Shown here piece by piece: positions 1 to 9,191 of a DNA stretch of 64,000 bases. The translations under genes were made by a program, and so were the position numbers. The notes under the pieces were generated by a model. The model was not told where the DNA came from, searched no databases, and was given only the letters and a program-made list of their open reading frames with translations. The DNA lies in the NCBI RefSeq assembly GCF_026262505.1, contig NC_067205.1, positions 1,116,001-1,180,000 on the forward strand. Reading direction: 5' to 3'. The DNA is from Trichomonas vaginalis G3. Its lineage: Eukaryota > Parabasalia > Trichomonadida > Trichomonadidae. The number at the start of each line of letters is the position of its first letter. The stretch's first letter is position 1.

Positions 1-1469
1 AAGAAAGTAAAAATAACGACTCAGCCATGCAAAAGGCAATGAAAAGCGCAGAATATATAAAAGCTAATAATGACTGGTTAGATGCCCAAGCCAACGCTAA
101 AGCAGCCCAACTTATAGGGTCAATAAGGACAAAAATACAAGCGGATGAAGACAGTTCAAATGAAGCTTTAATGAATGCTGACTTTAAGAATGCCTTCGAA
201 TCTTCATAGTAAGGTGAAACTAGTGAACGACTTCTCATCTGGAAAGAAACTGAAGTCTGAAGGTTTCGACAAAGAGTTAAGAGAAGTAACACAAAATATG
301 ACGAAAATAACAGATGCAGCAACGAGACAGGCAGTTCAAAGTGCCTATGACGCCGTTAGAGCAACTGTTGTGGAAAGTCAAGAAAAAGAGTTACAACAGA
401 CCAAAACAGACCTAGTAAATGCTTTCTTAAGAACGAAAAGTCAGGTAGGACATTATGCTGCAGATGGAACATATGTGCCAGCTGGTGGAACTTATATACC
501 ACCAAACCCTCCAGAGAAGCACCTGCACCAGGACTACCTAAAACATTTACATCGTCACATGGACACAGACACAGGCATGCACCAAAACCAACACAACAAC
601 CAACAGTTCAAAATCCAGCACCACAACAACAACCAAAACAACAGTTCAAAATCCAGCACAGCACCAACAGTTCAAAACCCTGCACAGCAACCAACAGTTC
701 AAAATCCAGCACCACAACCAAAACCAGCACAAACAACCACCTCCACAACCAGCACAGCAACCAACAGTTCAAAACCCTGCACAACAACAACCACAAACAG
801 AGCAAGGACATAAAGAAGTAGAGAAAAAGGAAACCAAGAATTCTTAAAAATGCTTAAGGAAGATTATGGTTACACAGATACTCTTGACTTTAGTGACAGA
901 TATAAAGAAGCTATTAGAAAGTTCAAGGAAGGAAATACTGACCCGAACCTATTAGCTTTATGGCTCAGCATCAAATCGGATATAATCTCAAACCTGGAAA
1001 ATACAAGCTCGCTAAGGGATATGATTTAATAGCATATCATCCAAATGACATGAATGAATTTACTCCGAGATATTTGATGTCAGAGCTAAATGATAATTCA
1101 ATCTCTTCATGAAACGCGTAAAAAAATAGAGACGGAACGAAAGAAGAAAGGTTTATGAGTCTGGATGACTTAGATAGGGAACTTGTTAAAAACGGTCTCG
1201 GAATATATGAAATGCCAGCAGATGAGGTACAAGAAACTCCACAGGAAGAAACTCAACAGGAAGAAGTTCAGATACAACCAGACATGGAAGAAATAGTTCA
1301 GCAACAACAGCTAGAAGAGCCTGAAGGAAACGAACAAGTCCCTCCTTTGGAAACTAACTTCACAGAACTAGATGAAGATTTGGAACAGCCGAAAAATCTT
1401 GACCCTCAACAAGAGTATGAGGTGAATATGGAATCTTTCCAAGAGTCTAAGAAAAATTCGGCTGACATA
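1..1469 (+). pseudogene. Polinton A: fragment of the large structural gene
   Basis: This stretch matches the middle of the large gene at 35576-38763 of copy B. A helical Lys/Glu/Gln-rich part comes first, then a Pro/Gln/Thr-rich low-complexity tract at about 480-800 with repeated VQNPAQQ-like units, then an acidic Glu/Gln-rich stretch at about 1155-1470. The window begins inside the gene and the mariner ends the match on the right. It is broken in a few places. Function is unknown; length, composition and position beside the capsid genes in B suggest a virion component. Confidence 0.7.
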
Positions 1470-1497
1470 TAGGGTGTCCAAAGGTGCGTTTAGCACA
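1470..1497 (+). repeat. mariner 5' terminal inverted repeat
   Basis: It begins TAGGGTGTCCAAAGGTG and pairs with the reverse complement of 2741-2768 at 27 of 28 positions. A TA precedes it. Confidence 0.9.
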
Positions 1498-1676
1498 GCG
1501 CTCTATATGAGACTATTAAAGGAGATATATGCTGATTATAAATATATAATAAAAAATATGAATATATGTATATGATGAGTATGTTGTATTTTGGCGCCAT
1601 GCCGGGATATAAAATGAATTTTGAGACAAGAGGCGGTTTCGCGGGAAATTTTGGCGGGATTTTTTTCATTTTTTTA

Positions 1677-2688
1677 ATGAATCATAAAGAAAACATCCTC
1701 GCTCTTGCAAAAAAATGCAAAGACTGTAAAAAAATCTACGAACATTGGTAAAATGCTTCGGTATGGATGCTCCTAGCTATTCCACTGTAACGTATCATGT
1801 TAGGATGTATCACTTCATGAACAAAAAGGCGCCCATCATAAAAATTGACAAAAAATCGCCGGATCAAAGAAAAATCAAAGCAATTCTTCAAGCGCTAGAT
1901 GAAGACCCAAGAGCATCACTCAGAAGGATAGAGGAGATGACAAAGATACCAAGTACAACAGTCAGTTATTATCTGCACAATTATTTGAACTACAAACTAG
2001 CGTATACACGTTGGGTTCCGCACAACCTTAATTCAGTTCAAAAAAATCTAGAGTCCAATCTTCGAAAGAGCTCCTCTCTATATTGGGTGCGTATCAATCC
2101 AAGAAGTTTCGCTTTTTAGTAACAGGGGACGAGTCTTGGTTTCAATATGCAACAGAAGCCAAAATCATGTGGATCCCGAAGGATGAAAATCGCAAACATT
2201 CCGAAGAAAAAAATTGACACACCAATGATGATGTTGTCGGTTTTTTGGGGCGTGAATGGCATCATCGCAATTGATATTCTTCATAAACCTAATACGATGA
2301 ATGCTCAGTATCTAATTGACAATGTTCTTACTCAAATTATCAATTCTGATGAGTTTGAGAAATCCAAACAACAAAACAAAAGTTTGCAATTCATTTTGAT
2401 AATTCAAGAGTTCACAAAAGTCATAAGGTAATGAATTACTTGGTGGAAAACAATGTCAAAGTTGTTCCAAACCCAATTTATTCACCTGATATTGCACCCT
2501 CTGACTTTTATTTATTCGGCACGCTAAAAAAGAGAGCTGAAAGACGCGAATTCGCGAGTCCAGATGATCTTGAAAATTTTGTAAGAGAGCAATTTGAGCA
2601 ATTTTCTCATGATGATTTAAAGCGTGTCTTTCAAGCCTGGATCGATCGCTGCGAACGCGTGATTGAATCCAATGGTGATTATATTTAA
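1677..2688 (+). pseudogene. mariner transposase, D34D type, frameshifted
   Basis: The gene probably starts at the ATG at 1677. An N-terminal helix-turn-helix part lies at about 1677-2000, including RASLRRIEEMTKIPSTTVSY. Catalytic motifs are GDESWF near 2130, HFDNSRVH near 2390 and SPDIAPSDFYLF near 2485. The spacing from the second to the third Asp is 34 residues, the mariner signature. The frame changes near 1748, between 2065 and 2090, at an A-run near 2201-2208 and near 2375-2390, so no full-length product is expected. About 180 bp between the 5' repeat and the start, and about 50 bp after the stop, hold nothing else I recognise. The cut-and-paste transposase would act in the nucleus on its own terminal repeats. 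Confidence 0.85.
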
Positions 2689-2740
2689 ATAAACTTTATA
2701 TATATGTAACTTGTTTATTTCTATTCGCAGTATTCAGGTT

Positions 2741-2768
2741 TGTGCTAAACACACCTTTGGACACCCTA
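2741..2768 (-). repeat. mariner 3' terminal inverted repeat
   Basis: It ends in CCTTTGGACACCCTA and is followed by TA. It is the inverted partner of 1470-1497 with one mismatch. Confidence 0.9.
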
Positions 2769-2787
2769 TATTATCCAGAAAAATCCA

Positions 2788-2857
2788 TACAAGTATTGTT
2801 CTGAAACAGTACAAGTATTGTTCTGAAAAAGTACAAGACTAGTTCTGAAACAGAACA
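2788..2857 (+). promoter_or_regulatory. Polinton A: three 22-bp iterons before a small gene
   Basis: TACAAG occurs at 2788, 2810 and 2832, exactly 22 bp apart. Each unit also carries GTTCTGAAA, whose flanks are partly dyad symmetric. The array ends at the ATG at 2858. Copies B and D have 22-bp-spaced units in front of the same gene, but with an unrelated sequence. A protein-binding operator array is my inference. Confidence 0.6.
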
Positions 2858-3223
2858 ATGGACAACATCGAGCCATTAGATGAGGCAATTTACCTTATAG
2901 AGATAAATGAAGTTGTTAAGCAGTACTTGGGCAAGGACAAAGCCAACAAGTCCCTCGGCTTCTGGTTGTCTGGAAGAGGTGCGCTGAAAATCGAAATTGA
3001 AACCGGAATTCCAATTCAAATACCAGAAAACACTCCTGTAGACGACATAAAGGAGATGAAGAAAGAAGCTCTTCTCAAGTTCTTTGCAAAGCGCCCATGG
3101 ATACAACTTCCAAACAGAGAGAGTCCAATTCCACAAATTATATAAATTCTCAGAGCACTGTTCCACTTCTCGGGTCAGCCGTTCTACATAACCTCAGAAG
3201 GCGACATCCAACCAGTTCAGTAA
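2858..3223 (+). pseudogene. Polinton A: small conserved protein, relative of the 25673-26056 gene
   Basis: The frame opens with MDNIEPLDEAIYLIEINEV and matches the genes at 25673-26056 (B) and 59903-60292 (D) through DEAIYLIEIN, TGIPIQIP and KRPWI. The match ends at the TAA at 3221-3223, and this copy is broken. Function is unknown. It is always preceded by a 22-bp iteron array, so a DNA-binding role is possible but not shown. The 3224-3349 gap is AT-rich and holds nothing I recognise. Confidence 0.6.
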
Positions 3224-3349
3224 ACATCTCATTTTAACTCACTTTTTTTATGTTTTTTGTGAAAGTGTCAAAAATAAATTGTTTTTCATGAGTTTTCTAC
3301 GATGTTAGAAAAAATGTTTTTCTAATATCTTCACATTCAATACTTTTTC

Positions 3350-4194
3350 AGCACTTTTCCGTAGTTATATATGAAAGACAATTCGAGATAAAAGTCATAG
3401 TACAATGGAATAATATGTTGCACACATTTGTTGTGAACCAAACTTGAAAGTCAGAGAAACTGTTACTAGGTGGTTCGTAGAATTTAGAAAGCAAAGTCAT
3501 AAAGGTCCTTACCAATACATAGAAAACTATTGTTGCTTGAACTGAAACTTGCATGACACATAACATTTTGAGGGTCAAACACGTTTCTATAAACCATCAA
3601 ATCTGCTGGTGGAAGTATAAATTTAAATGGACCATCTGGTGGTAATGTTCGTTCTGGTTTAGTAACCGAAGAAATTGTGCCCAAGAACGTTTGTCTACTT
3701 CCCAAAATAAAAACTCTGTATCTCTTGGAGGGTTAATTTCAATCTTTTGAAATGAAACGGTGGAGTTCATCTTGTCATATTCTAGTTTCAGATAGTATTT
3801 CCATTTAGTAAAGAGTCGTATTTTTTGAAATTCCCAATAATATTTGTTCATTTGAGTTTGAAAGTCATCTAGAGTTTTCTCAAGACTTTCGTCGTCGAAC
3901 GAACTGTAAAGATTCTCATTTCGTCAAATTTGTCTATTAGACCATCAGGACCTTCATACTGCCCATGAAAATATACTGCGAACATAAATGCGTTAGCTCT
4001 ATTTGAAAACAAAACTCTTCTAAATCCTATTGCCTTTGCATCTGAAGGACTTTGAAGCCAACGAATTGGATAGTCAAACATGTATGCTCGGATGAAATTT
4101 CTTCATCTGAAATAGTCCTACCAGCATTTGTAAAGATATAGTCTAACGGTTTTGTATCTGCTACTTTTGTTCTTTGTTTTTCAACCTGAAGCAT
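3350..4194 (-). pseudogene. Polinton A: second fibre-companion gene, diverged
   Basis: This is a diverged relative of the companion genes at 11007-11853 and 17280-18128. Shared landmarks are HASFSSSNNSFLC, YEPPSNSFSDFQVWFTT and, near its start, TKPLD-like residues. The strand is opposite to the companion beside the fibre in this same copy, so copy A carried two companion-type genes. It is broken in several places. No B or D counterpart exists at this position. Confidence 0.6.
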
Positions 4195-4803
4195 TTAATA
4201 TATGTAAAAATATATTGTTTTAAATGGTATGCCATATAGCTTCTTGAATTTGTTAAGAAGTATTTGAACGTATTTTCCATCTGTATCTCTAGTGTTTACA
4301 TAAGCATAGCCCGCCTTAGTAAAATATACTTGTAATTTCCTATAGTTTACGCCGGTATAAAAGTAGAAAGAGTCTTGTTCTTCGCTATAGTAGTAAAACT
4401 CAAACGTATGCTTGCCATAGTCTGTAATTTCAATTGTTTCATCTTCTAGTTCGTCGACAAATTCGAATACAATATCTCCAAATTTGCCTTTGTTCTTATT
4501 GTTTTCAGAACGAGTGACCCAACGTAAGTTTTCAAGTCTATTGTCGTTTCTTATATGGTTTATATGGTCTACAAAAGGTAAATTGTTAGGATTCAGTATA
4601 AAATGAGTTGCAATGACAACATGTTTAAGATAGTGTTTTCCACCCATCTTCATAATAGCATATCCGTCATTTCGCTCCCATTCGCTTAAAACTCTTTTTG
4701 TCTTTTTGTTTCTGACTTCAAATGACTCACAACAGTGAATTTCATATTTCTCATCTAACAAACAAGTTTCCCAACGGTCTTCTCCAACAAACTCAGCGTA
4801 CAT
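4195..4803 (-). CDS. Polinton A: HNH homing-endonuclease-like protein (NUMOD4 plus HNH)
   Basis: The frame reads open for 202 residues. The start at 4803 is preferred over the upstream in-frame ATG at 4857 because the latter overlaps the PolB end, and the T-run motif typical of these genes sits just before 4803. A NUMOD4-like start (WETC, YEIHCCESFEVRN, about residues 10-35) is followed by an HNH core (FVDHINHIRNDNRLENLRW, about residues 85-105, then SENNKNK). The remainder is unassigned. Such domains cut DNA and typify group I intron and phage homing endonucleases. It follows PolB directly, where B has a different gene block, which suggests that it arrived or was exchanged as a module. Confidence 0.75.
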   Translation of the reverse strand: MYAEFVGEDRWETCLLDEKYEIHCCESFEVRNKKTKRVLSEWERNDGYAIMKMGGKHYLKHVVIATHFILNPNNLPFVDHINHIRNDNRLENLRWVTRSENNKNKGKFGDIVFEFVDELEDETIEITDYGKHTFEFYYYSEEQDSFYFYTGVNYRKLQVYFTKAGYAYVNTRDTDGKYVQILLNKFKKLYGIPFKTIYFYIY

Positions 4804-4844
4804 TTCAAATAAAATAAAAAATGTCACTTTTTTGAAAAACGTTT

Positions 4845-6994
4845 TTACTTCATGCAATGTTTAACTATTTCACCATCTTCTTTAACACCCCAGTACTTAC
4901 GCTTGGAGAGGACATGAACTTCGGAAAATACCTTATCTAGCTTAAAACAGCCCATCTTTTCACCGACTAAACCCATTTCAATGAGTTTGTTATAGCCTTC
5001 TTCGTTCGTCATGAGTGCGTCAATGTTCTCATAGTAAACCTTCACTTTGGATTTGACTTCGGAGAAGAATTTGTTGTAGTTGTCAAGGACTGCCTTTGCG
5101 AACTAAGGGTAAGACCAATGTTCGACAATAGGTTTTAATGTGGTTACTAAGCCACTTTGACCTTGAGTGAATTCGTACTTCAAAACAAAAGGAGAAAACC
5201 TTTCAACAAAGTTGTCGACCTTCTCATAATGTTTACTCTTCATCTCTTGAGGTTTCTTAATGGAATATCCCATGTCGAATTCATAAGCAATTTGAGTATC
5301 ATTGCAAGTTGGGGTTTGAAGCTTTCCTAATATCATACAGTTGTTGTATGACTTTTCCAACTGTATAGTTCCTTCCCGGGAACTCACCATCTTTCGTTTG
5401 GAATTCCAGTCGGAATATATTGACAAACCTCATGTATGCAGCGTTAAGGTCGACATAGTATATCTTTTCATCTGAGTCGAACTTGTCGCAACCAATTGTC
5501 CAGTTTGTGGAATTCAAGTGAGTCTCTTATCTTCTGAGAAACTTCTCCTGTTATCTCATAAACATGTCGAAGCAACCTGTTTCATATAAAACCTTCTGAC
5601 CTAACTCAGATGCCTCTCCAATACAATTTGACGTCAATTGGATGTCTCAATGGAAGTTTGTTTATAGCATCTTGAAGTTCTTGCAACCTCATTGGAAGTT
5701 TCTTCTGGTTCAGGTTGGTATCCGAACATACCAAACCCTTGTGGAACTGTGTACTTCTTTTGTACTTAACTTTGTCTGGAACAACTTTTGGTCTTGCTAA
5801 CAATGAAAATTGTTTCGTTCTTTTTGTACAAAAGTTTTCTGTCAGCTTGTCATCTGGAATTGGTTCCAACAAACCTTTCTCGAAAAGAATGTTTACAGCT
5901 CTGACAATGTTGCACTTACTTTTACCAAAGAATGGGTTTGTAAGACTTTCGTTCAACATGAAGTGGTTGTGGACAATTACAATCTTCAACCATGGTAAGT
6001 CTTTGTCAACAACATAGTCGTCATTTGAAGAACCTTTAGCTGTAGGTATGTTGGCTCGGATATTGACATTTGCCAACGGTGCAATTTTTGCCAATTGACC
6101 TCTGAGAATGTACCTTGTCTTCACACATGACTCAAGATACTTCATCTTCTCATCTGTAACAAGACCAGAGTTCCTGAGACATGTAAGAATACAAGGTTCA
6201 TTGACAATTGTTTCAATTGAATTGTAAATTCCATACCTTGTCAAGTCAATGTCAGACTTATTTATGAACGGGAAGTATCCAGCATGTTGTCTGACTGCTT
6301 GAGGGTTAGGTTGGTACCATTCGAACTTGACACTTGCAATTCCTTCAATTGCATTCAAAATGTCTGAGTCGGAGTCAACCATTTGTTCTCTCTTTGTAGT
6401 CTTGAAAGCGTCAAGAAGTTTTGCGGCTGTTTGTTCATTGCCATGTGCATAGTAAATGTGACCATCCAAATCTGTTATGGTCAATCTGAGATTGTGTCCT
6501 TTCTTATTTCCGTCTTGAATTGCAGCAAGTACTCCCATGAAGCCTTCTTTGTTCTTTCCTTCGTCATAGTTTACTGTAAAGGTTCGACCAGATGTAATTT
6601 GACTTCTAACTTCACGATACTTTTCATATGCATATCTTGTTCTTTCCATGGGAGCATGTGCGTCTTCACCTTTTCCTTTTTTCCTTCTCAAAGGATGCAA
6701 TTGTTCGTCATGTTTCCAGTAGAATCTGGCAAAGCCGTCGTGTCCTTCAACTTGAGGTTCACTAACATCGAAAGGCATGTCCATAAGACGTTCTTCTTCT
6801 AACCTCTCTAGTCTGTTTGGATAATTGGCACGTGCTGTTTCCAAATCCATTTCGTAGCGAAGACCAGACAATTTGTCATAGACTTTTATGGGTCTTCCCT
6901 TCCTATATTTAAAATTCTTCGAAACTCTCCAACCATATCTTTGTAACTCTGCTTTTATTCTAGCAGACTTTCTATCCATTCTATATGGGGGCAT
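4845..6994 (-). pseudogene. polB: Polinton A: protein-primed family B DNA polymerase, broken
   Basis: The N-terminal two thirds reads open (about 460 residues from MPPYRMDRKSARIK); the rest is split, with a few breaks in all. Family B landmarks are the DLNAAYM palm motif near 5440 and the YYENIDALM motif near 5020, which corresponds to the YxDTDS site. PolB copies the linear element using a protein primer. It starts 30 bp from the neighbouring 194-residue gene on the same strand. Confidence 0.85.
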
Positions 6995-7024
6995 TTTTAT
7001 AAAAATAAAAAAATATTTTTTTCT

Positions 7025-7609
7025 TTACTTTACATAACCGCCTGCTGCCATAAGTCTTTGACGCCAACCCATACCAGCTAATGAAGGTTGACTTGGTTTA
7101 GTTTGGAAACTAAACTTTGGTTTTGGTTTATCTTCAGTTTTTGGTTTTTCTTCTTCTATCGGTTTTTCGTCACTTTTCGGTTCCTCTGACTTTACTTCAC
7201 TTGCAGGAACAGTTGTGTCGTCAACATCTTCATAAATATCATATGCCATTTGTTTTTGTTTTCCTTTCAACTTTTTGTGTTTGTTGTAAAGTTTAGAATA
7301 TTTCGACTCTAAGTCAATGAGATGTTCTATAATGAACTGTTGGTCAGTGAAGTAAACTTTTCCATCTGTTGTCTCGAAAGCTCCTTCAGACTTCAATATT
7401 TTATTTGTGAGAGTCTGTTTCTTTTTTGAGATACTAGCCGTTCCATTTCTATGAAAAGTGACTTTATAGTTAGGGTTTGTATTTCCAGACCTGGCACTTT
7501 CTATTATTGAATTTTTCTCTTCATCTGTAAGTTCTTTGACAGGTTTTGACAATGGTTCTGAACTTTTTGTTTGTGGTGTCAAATCTACCGTTTCAACTTC
7601 TTCGGTCAT
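7025..7609 (-). CDS. Polinton A: conserved 194-residue protein of unknown function
   Basis: This frame reads open and is nearly identical to 20951-21535 in B. The start follows the shared TTTTTTACTGAGATGAA leader. An acidic or charged N-terminus precedes a Lys-rich middle (NKHKKLKGKQKQ). A Glu/Lys/Pro tract then leads to the conserved end SLAGMGWRQRLMAAGGYVK. I do not recognise the family. Confidence 0.7.
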   Translation of the reverse strand: MTEEVETVDLTPQTKSSEPLSKPVKELTDEEKNSIIESARSGNTNPNYKVTFHRNGTASISKKKQTLTNKILKSEGAFETTDGKVYFTDQQFIIEHLIDLESKYSKLYNKHKKLKGKQKQMAYDIYEDVDDTTVPASEVKSEEPKSDEKPIEEEKPKTEDKPKPKFSFQTKPSQPSLAGMGWRQRLMAAGGYVK

Positions 7610-7628
7610 TTCATCTCAGTAAAAAATT

Positions 7629-7793
7629 TTAGTTTGGTTTGTTTTCAACTGGTTGTTGTTGTGGAGGTGGGATGGTTCCTTTAATAATATCATTCAGTTT
7701 CACATGCTGAGCCTGACTATATGGTATCGGTTTAAATGCTGGAAGCCGACAAATCCATCTTGAACTCATTTGTCTCAATGCTGCATTGTTCAT
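7629..7793 (-). CDS. Polinton A: 54-residue protein with conserved ends
   Basis: It begins MNNAALRQM and contains SRWICRLPA; it ends QQQPVENKPN. B (51 residues) and D (50 residues) keep both ends but have a different centre. The leader TTTTTTACTGAGATGAA is shared with neighbours, although in A the T-run is partly inside the upstream gene. Unknown function; likely a small structural or accessory protein. Confidence 0.6.
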   Translation of the reverse strand: MNNAALRQMSSRWICRLPAFKPIPYSQAQHVKLNDIIKGTIPPPQQQPVENKPN

Positions 7794-7812
7794 TTCATCT
7801 CAATAAAAAACT

Positions 7813-8214
7813 TTACATTCCCCACGTTTGAGGCGGTTGAGGTTGGTTATTGTTTACCCACTGTTGTGCATGGTTATATCCTCTGTTAAAGAATCTTTCA
7901 CCTTGGTCCATATAGTGTCCTGCTTGGTTATAGTAGTCATTTGCTTTGTTATAATAGTTTCCTGCTTGTCTTCCTACATTGTCCATCCATCCTTGAACTT
8001 TTCCTCTTGTTTCAGGATTTGGAATAAGATTTGTTGCATCTCGTGCTACATCCCAACCTTTCTGTACAGTTTGTATAATAGGTTGTGCTTTCTCTTTAAG
8101 TATACCTAATGTACTCAAAATCTTCCTTCCAACTCCAAATACACCTCTGGCTATTGTTCCCACTGCGGGTAAAAATCTGGATGCAACTCCTGCTAATGCG
8201 CCAAATAAACCCAT
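7813..8214 (-). CDS. Polinton A: 133-residue amphipathic-helix protein
   Basis: It opens with MGLFGALAGVASRFLPAVG, a Gly/Ala/Leu-rich amphipathic segment, followed by a second helical part and a Tyr/Asn/Gln-rich repeat tail (YYNKANDYYNQAGHYMDQG). It ends PQPPQTWGM and is nearly identical to 20355-20756. The N-terminus resembles membrane-active virion peptides such as adenovirus protein VI in character only. It is divergent from the integrase with a 17-bp gap. Confidence 0.6.
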   Translation of the reverse strand: MGLFGALAGVASRFLPAVGTIARGVFGVGRKILSTLGILKEKAQPIIQTVQKGWDVARDATNLIPNPETRGKVQGWMDNVGRQAGNYYNKANDYYNQAGHYMDQGERFFNRGYNHAQQWVNNNQPQPPQTWGM

Positions 8215-8231
8215 TTCTTATAGGGTAAAAA

Positions 8232-9191
8232 ATGACGAATCCGAACAAGGACCCCTATGTTTCTAAAGCGACAAAGAAAGCACTCATGATAAAAATCTTT
8301 AGTTCAACACCAAATGCTTGGTTTATGGATATCTTGGAAAACATTCCGAGAGTTAGAACAGATGGACCTCCATACTGGTTAATATTTGTTGGTCAAAACA
8401 CAAGATACTGTGAAGCCATACCATTATGGTCCAAAAATATTTTAGATGTGAAAACTGCTTTGACAATATTCGTTGACAAATACCATCCAACAAAACTGAC
8501 ATCTGACTGTGAAAGTTCTTTCAAATCAGATGATGTAAAAAACTATCTGCGTTCAAAAAATGTAAACCAATATTTCATTGTCGACCAAAACCATTCTGCT
8601 CTTGGTGTCATTGACGGTTGTATAAAAATGTTAAGAGACTTAAACCAACCACAAGGTGGTGAAGCAAATGAAATGTCATATGACGACAAGTATAGACACT
8701 TCTCCATGGCAAAGATGAGACAAGTTTTAAATATTTACAATAACCGTAAACAAAAAGGTTTGGGAAACCACTCCCCCGAAGAAATGAAAAACAACCCTGA
8801 CTTAGAGAAAGACTATATATTTAATAATTTAGTCAAAAGAGACAAACAAGAAAGAATGCCGGGCTTCAAACTTCAGAAAGGTGACAAAGTAAAAATAGAA
8901 ATACCTAAACGCGACCCATATGAAAATACTATTGACTATGACAACAATGGGAACCCGACAGGTACTCACATTCGTGTTCGTAAAAATAGAAGAAAGTATA
9001 CAAGAGAATATTATGAAGTTTTAGGCAAACATGGCAAAATGTACACACTGCAAGCAGAAGATAAAACTACTATTGTCAGACCTCGTTTCAAACTTGTCAA
9101 AGTTCAAGGTGGTATACTTTCAAAGACAGTTCCTAACAAATATAAGACAACTCCTGACGAATATGCTAAAGAAGTTGAAAATGACGACTAA
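8232..9191 (+). CDS. int: Polinton A: retroviral-type integrase (rve)
   Basis: The frame is open for 319 residues. The RNase H-fold core shows the first acidic site in WFMDILENIP, the second in LTSDCESSF and the third region at NHSALGVID. A basic C-terminal SH3/chromo-like tail follows (KGDKVKIEIPKRDPY). Integrases of this family insert the linear element into host DNA. The stop overlaps the end of the convergent fibre gene by 4 bp. It looks whole and closely matches the B integrase. Confidence 0.85.
   Translation: MTNPNKDPYVSKATKKALMIKIFSSTPNAWFMDILENIPRVRTDGPPYWLIFVGQNTRYCEAIPLWSKNILDVKTALTIFVDKYHPTKLTSDCESSFKSDDVKNYLRSKNVNQYFIVDQNHSALGVIDGCIKMLRDLNQPQGGEANEMSYDDKYRHFSMAKMRQVLNIYNNRKQKGLGNHSPEEMKNNPDLEKDYIFNNLVKRDKQERMPGFKLQKGDKVKIEIPKRDPYENTIDYDNNGNPTGTHIRVRKNRRKYTREYYEVLGKHGKMYTLQAEDKTTIVRPRFKLVKVQGGILSKTVPNKYKTTPDEYAKEVENDD

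Larger units (their letters stand above)
1470..2768 (+). mobile_element. mariner-family DNA transposon (Tvmar1-like)
   Basis: The element is 1299 bp. It has 28-bp terminal inverted repeats at 1470-1497 and 2741-2768 that differ at one base, and it is flanked by TA at 1468-1469 and 2769-2770, the mariner target duplication. Internal frames encode mariner transposase motifs with D34D spacing. Both flanks are Polinton DNA but from different genes of that element, so the present arrangement is not a plain insertion with matching sides. The transposase has several frameshifts, so this copy is not autonomous. Confidence 0.9.

Noticed and set aside
608-811. Leu/Cys/Trp-rich minus-strand frame at the window start
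   Set aside because: Shadow of the Pro/Gln/Thr-rich tract of the large structural gene.
8232-9191. LTR retrotransposon or retrovirus as the source of the integrase
   Set aside because: No reverse transcriptase, gag or LTR is present; the integrase sits among Polinton PolB, ATPase and capsid-type genes in every copy.
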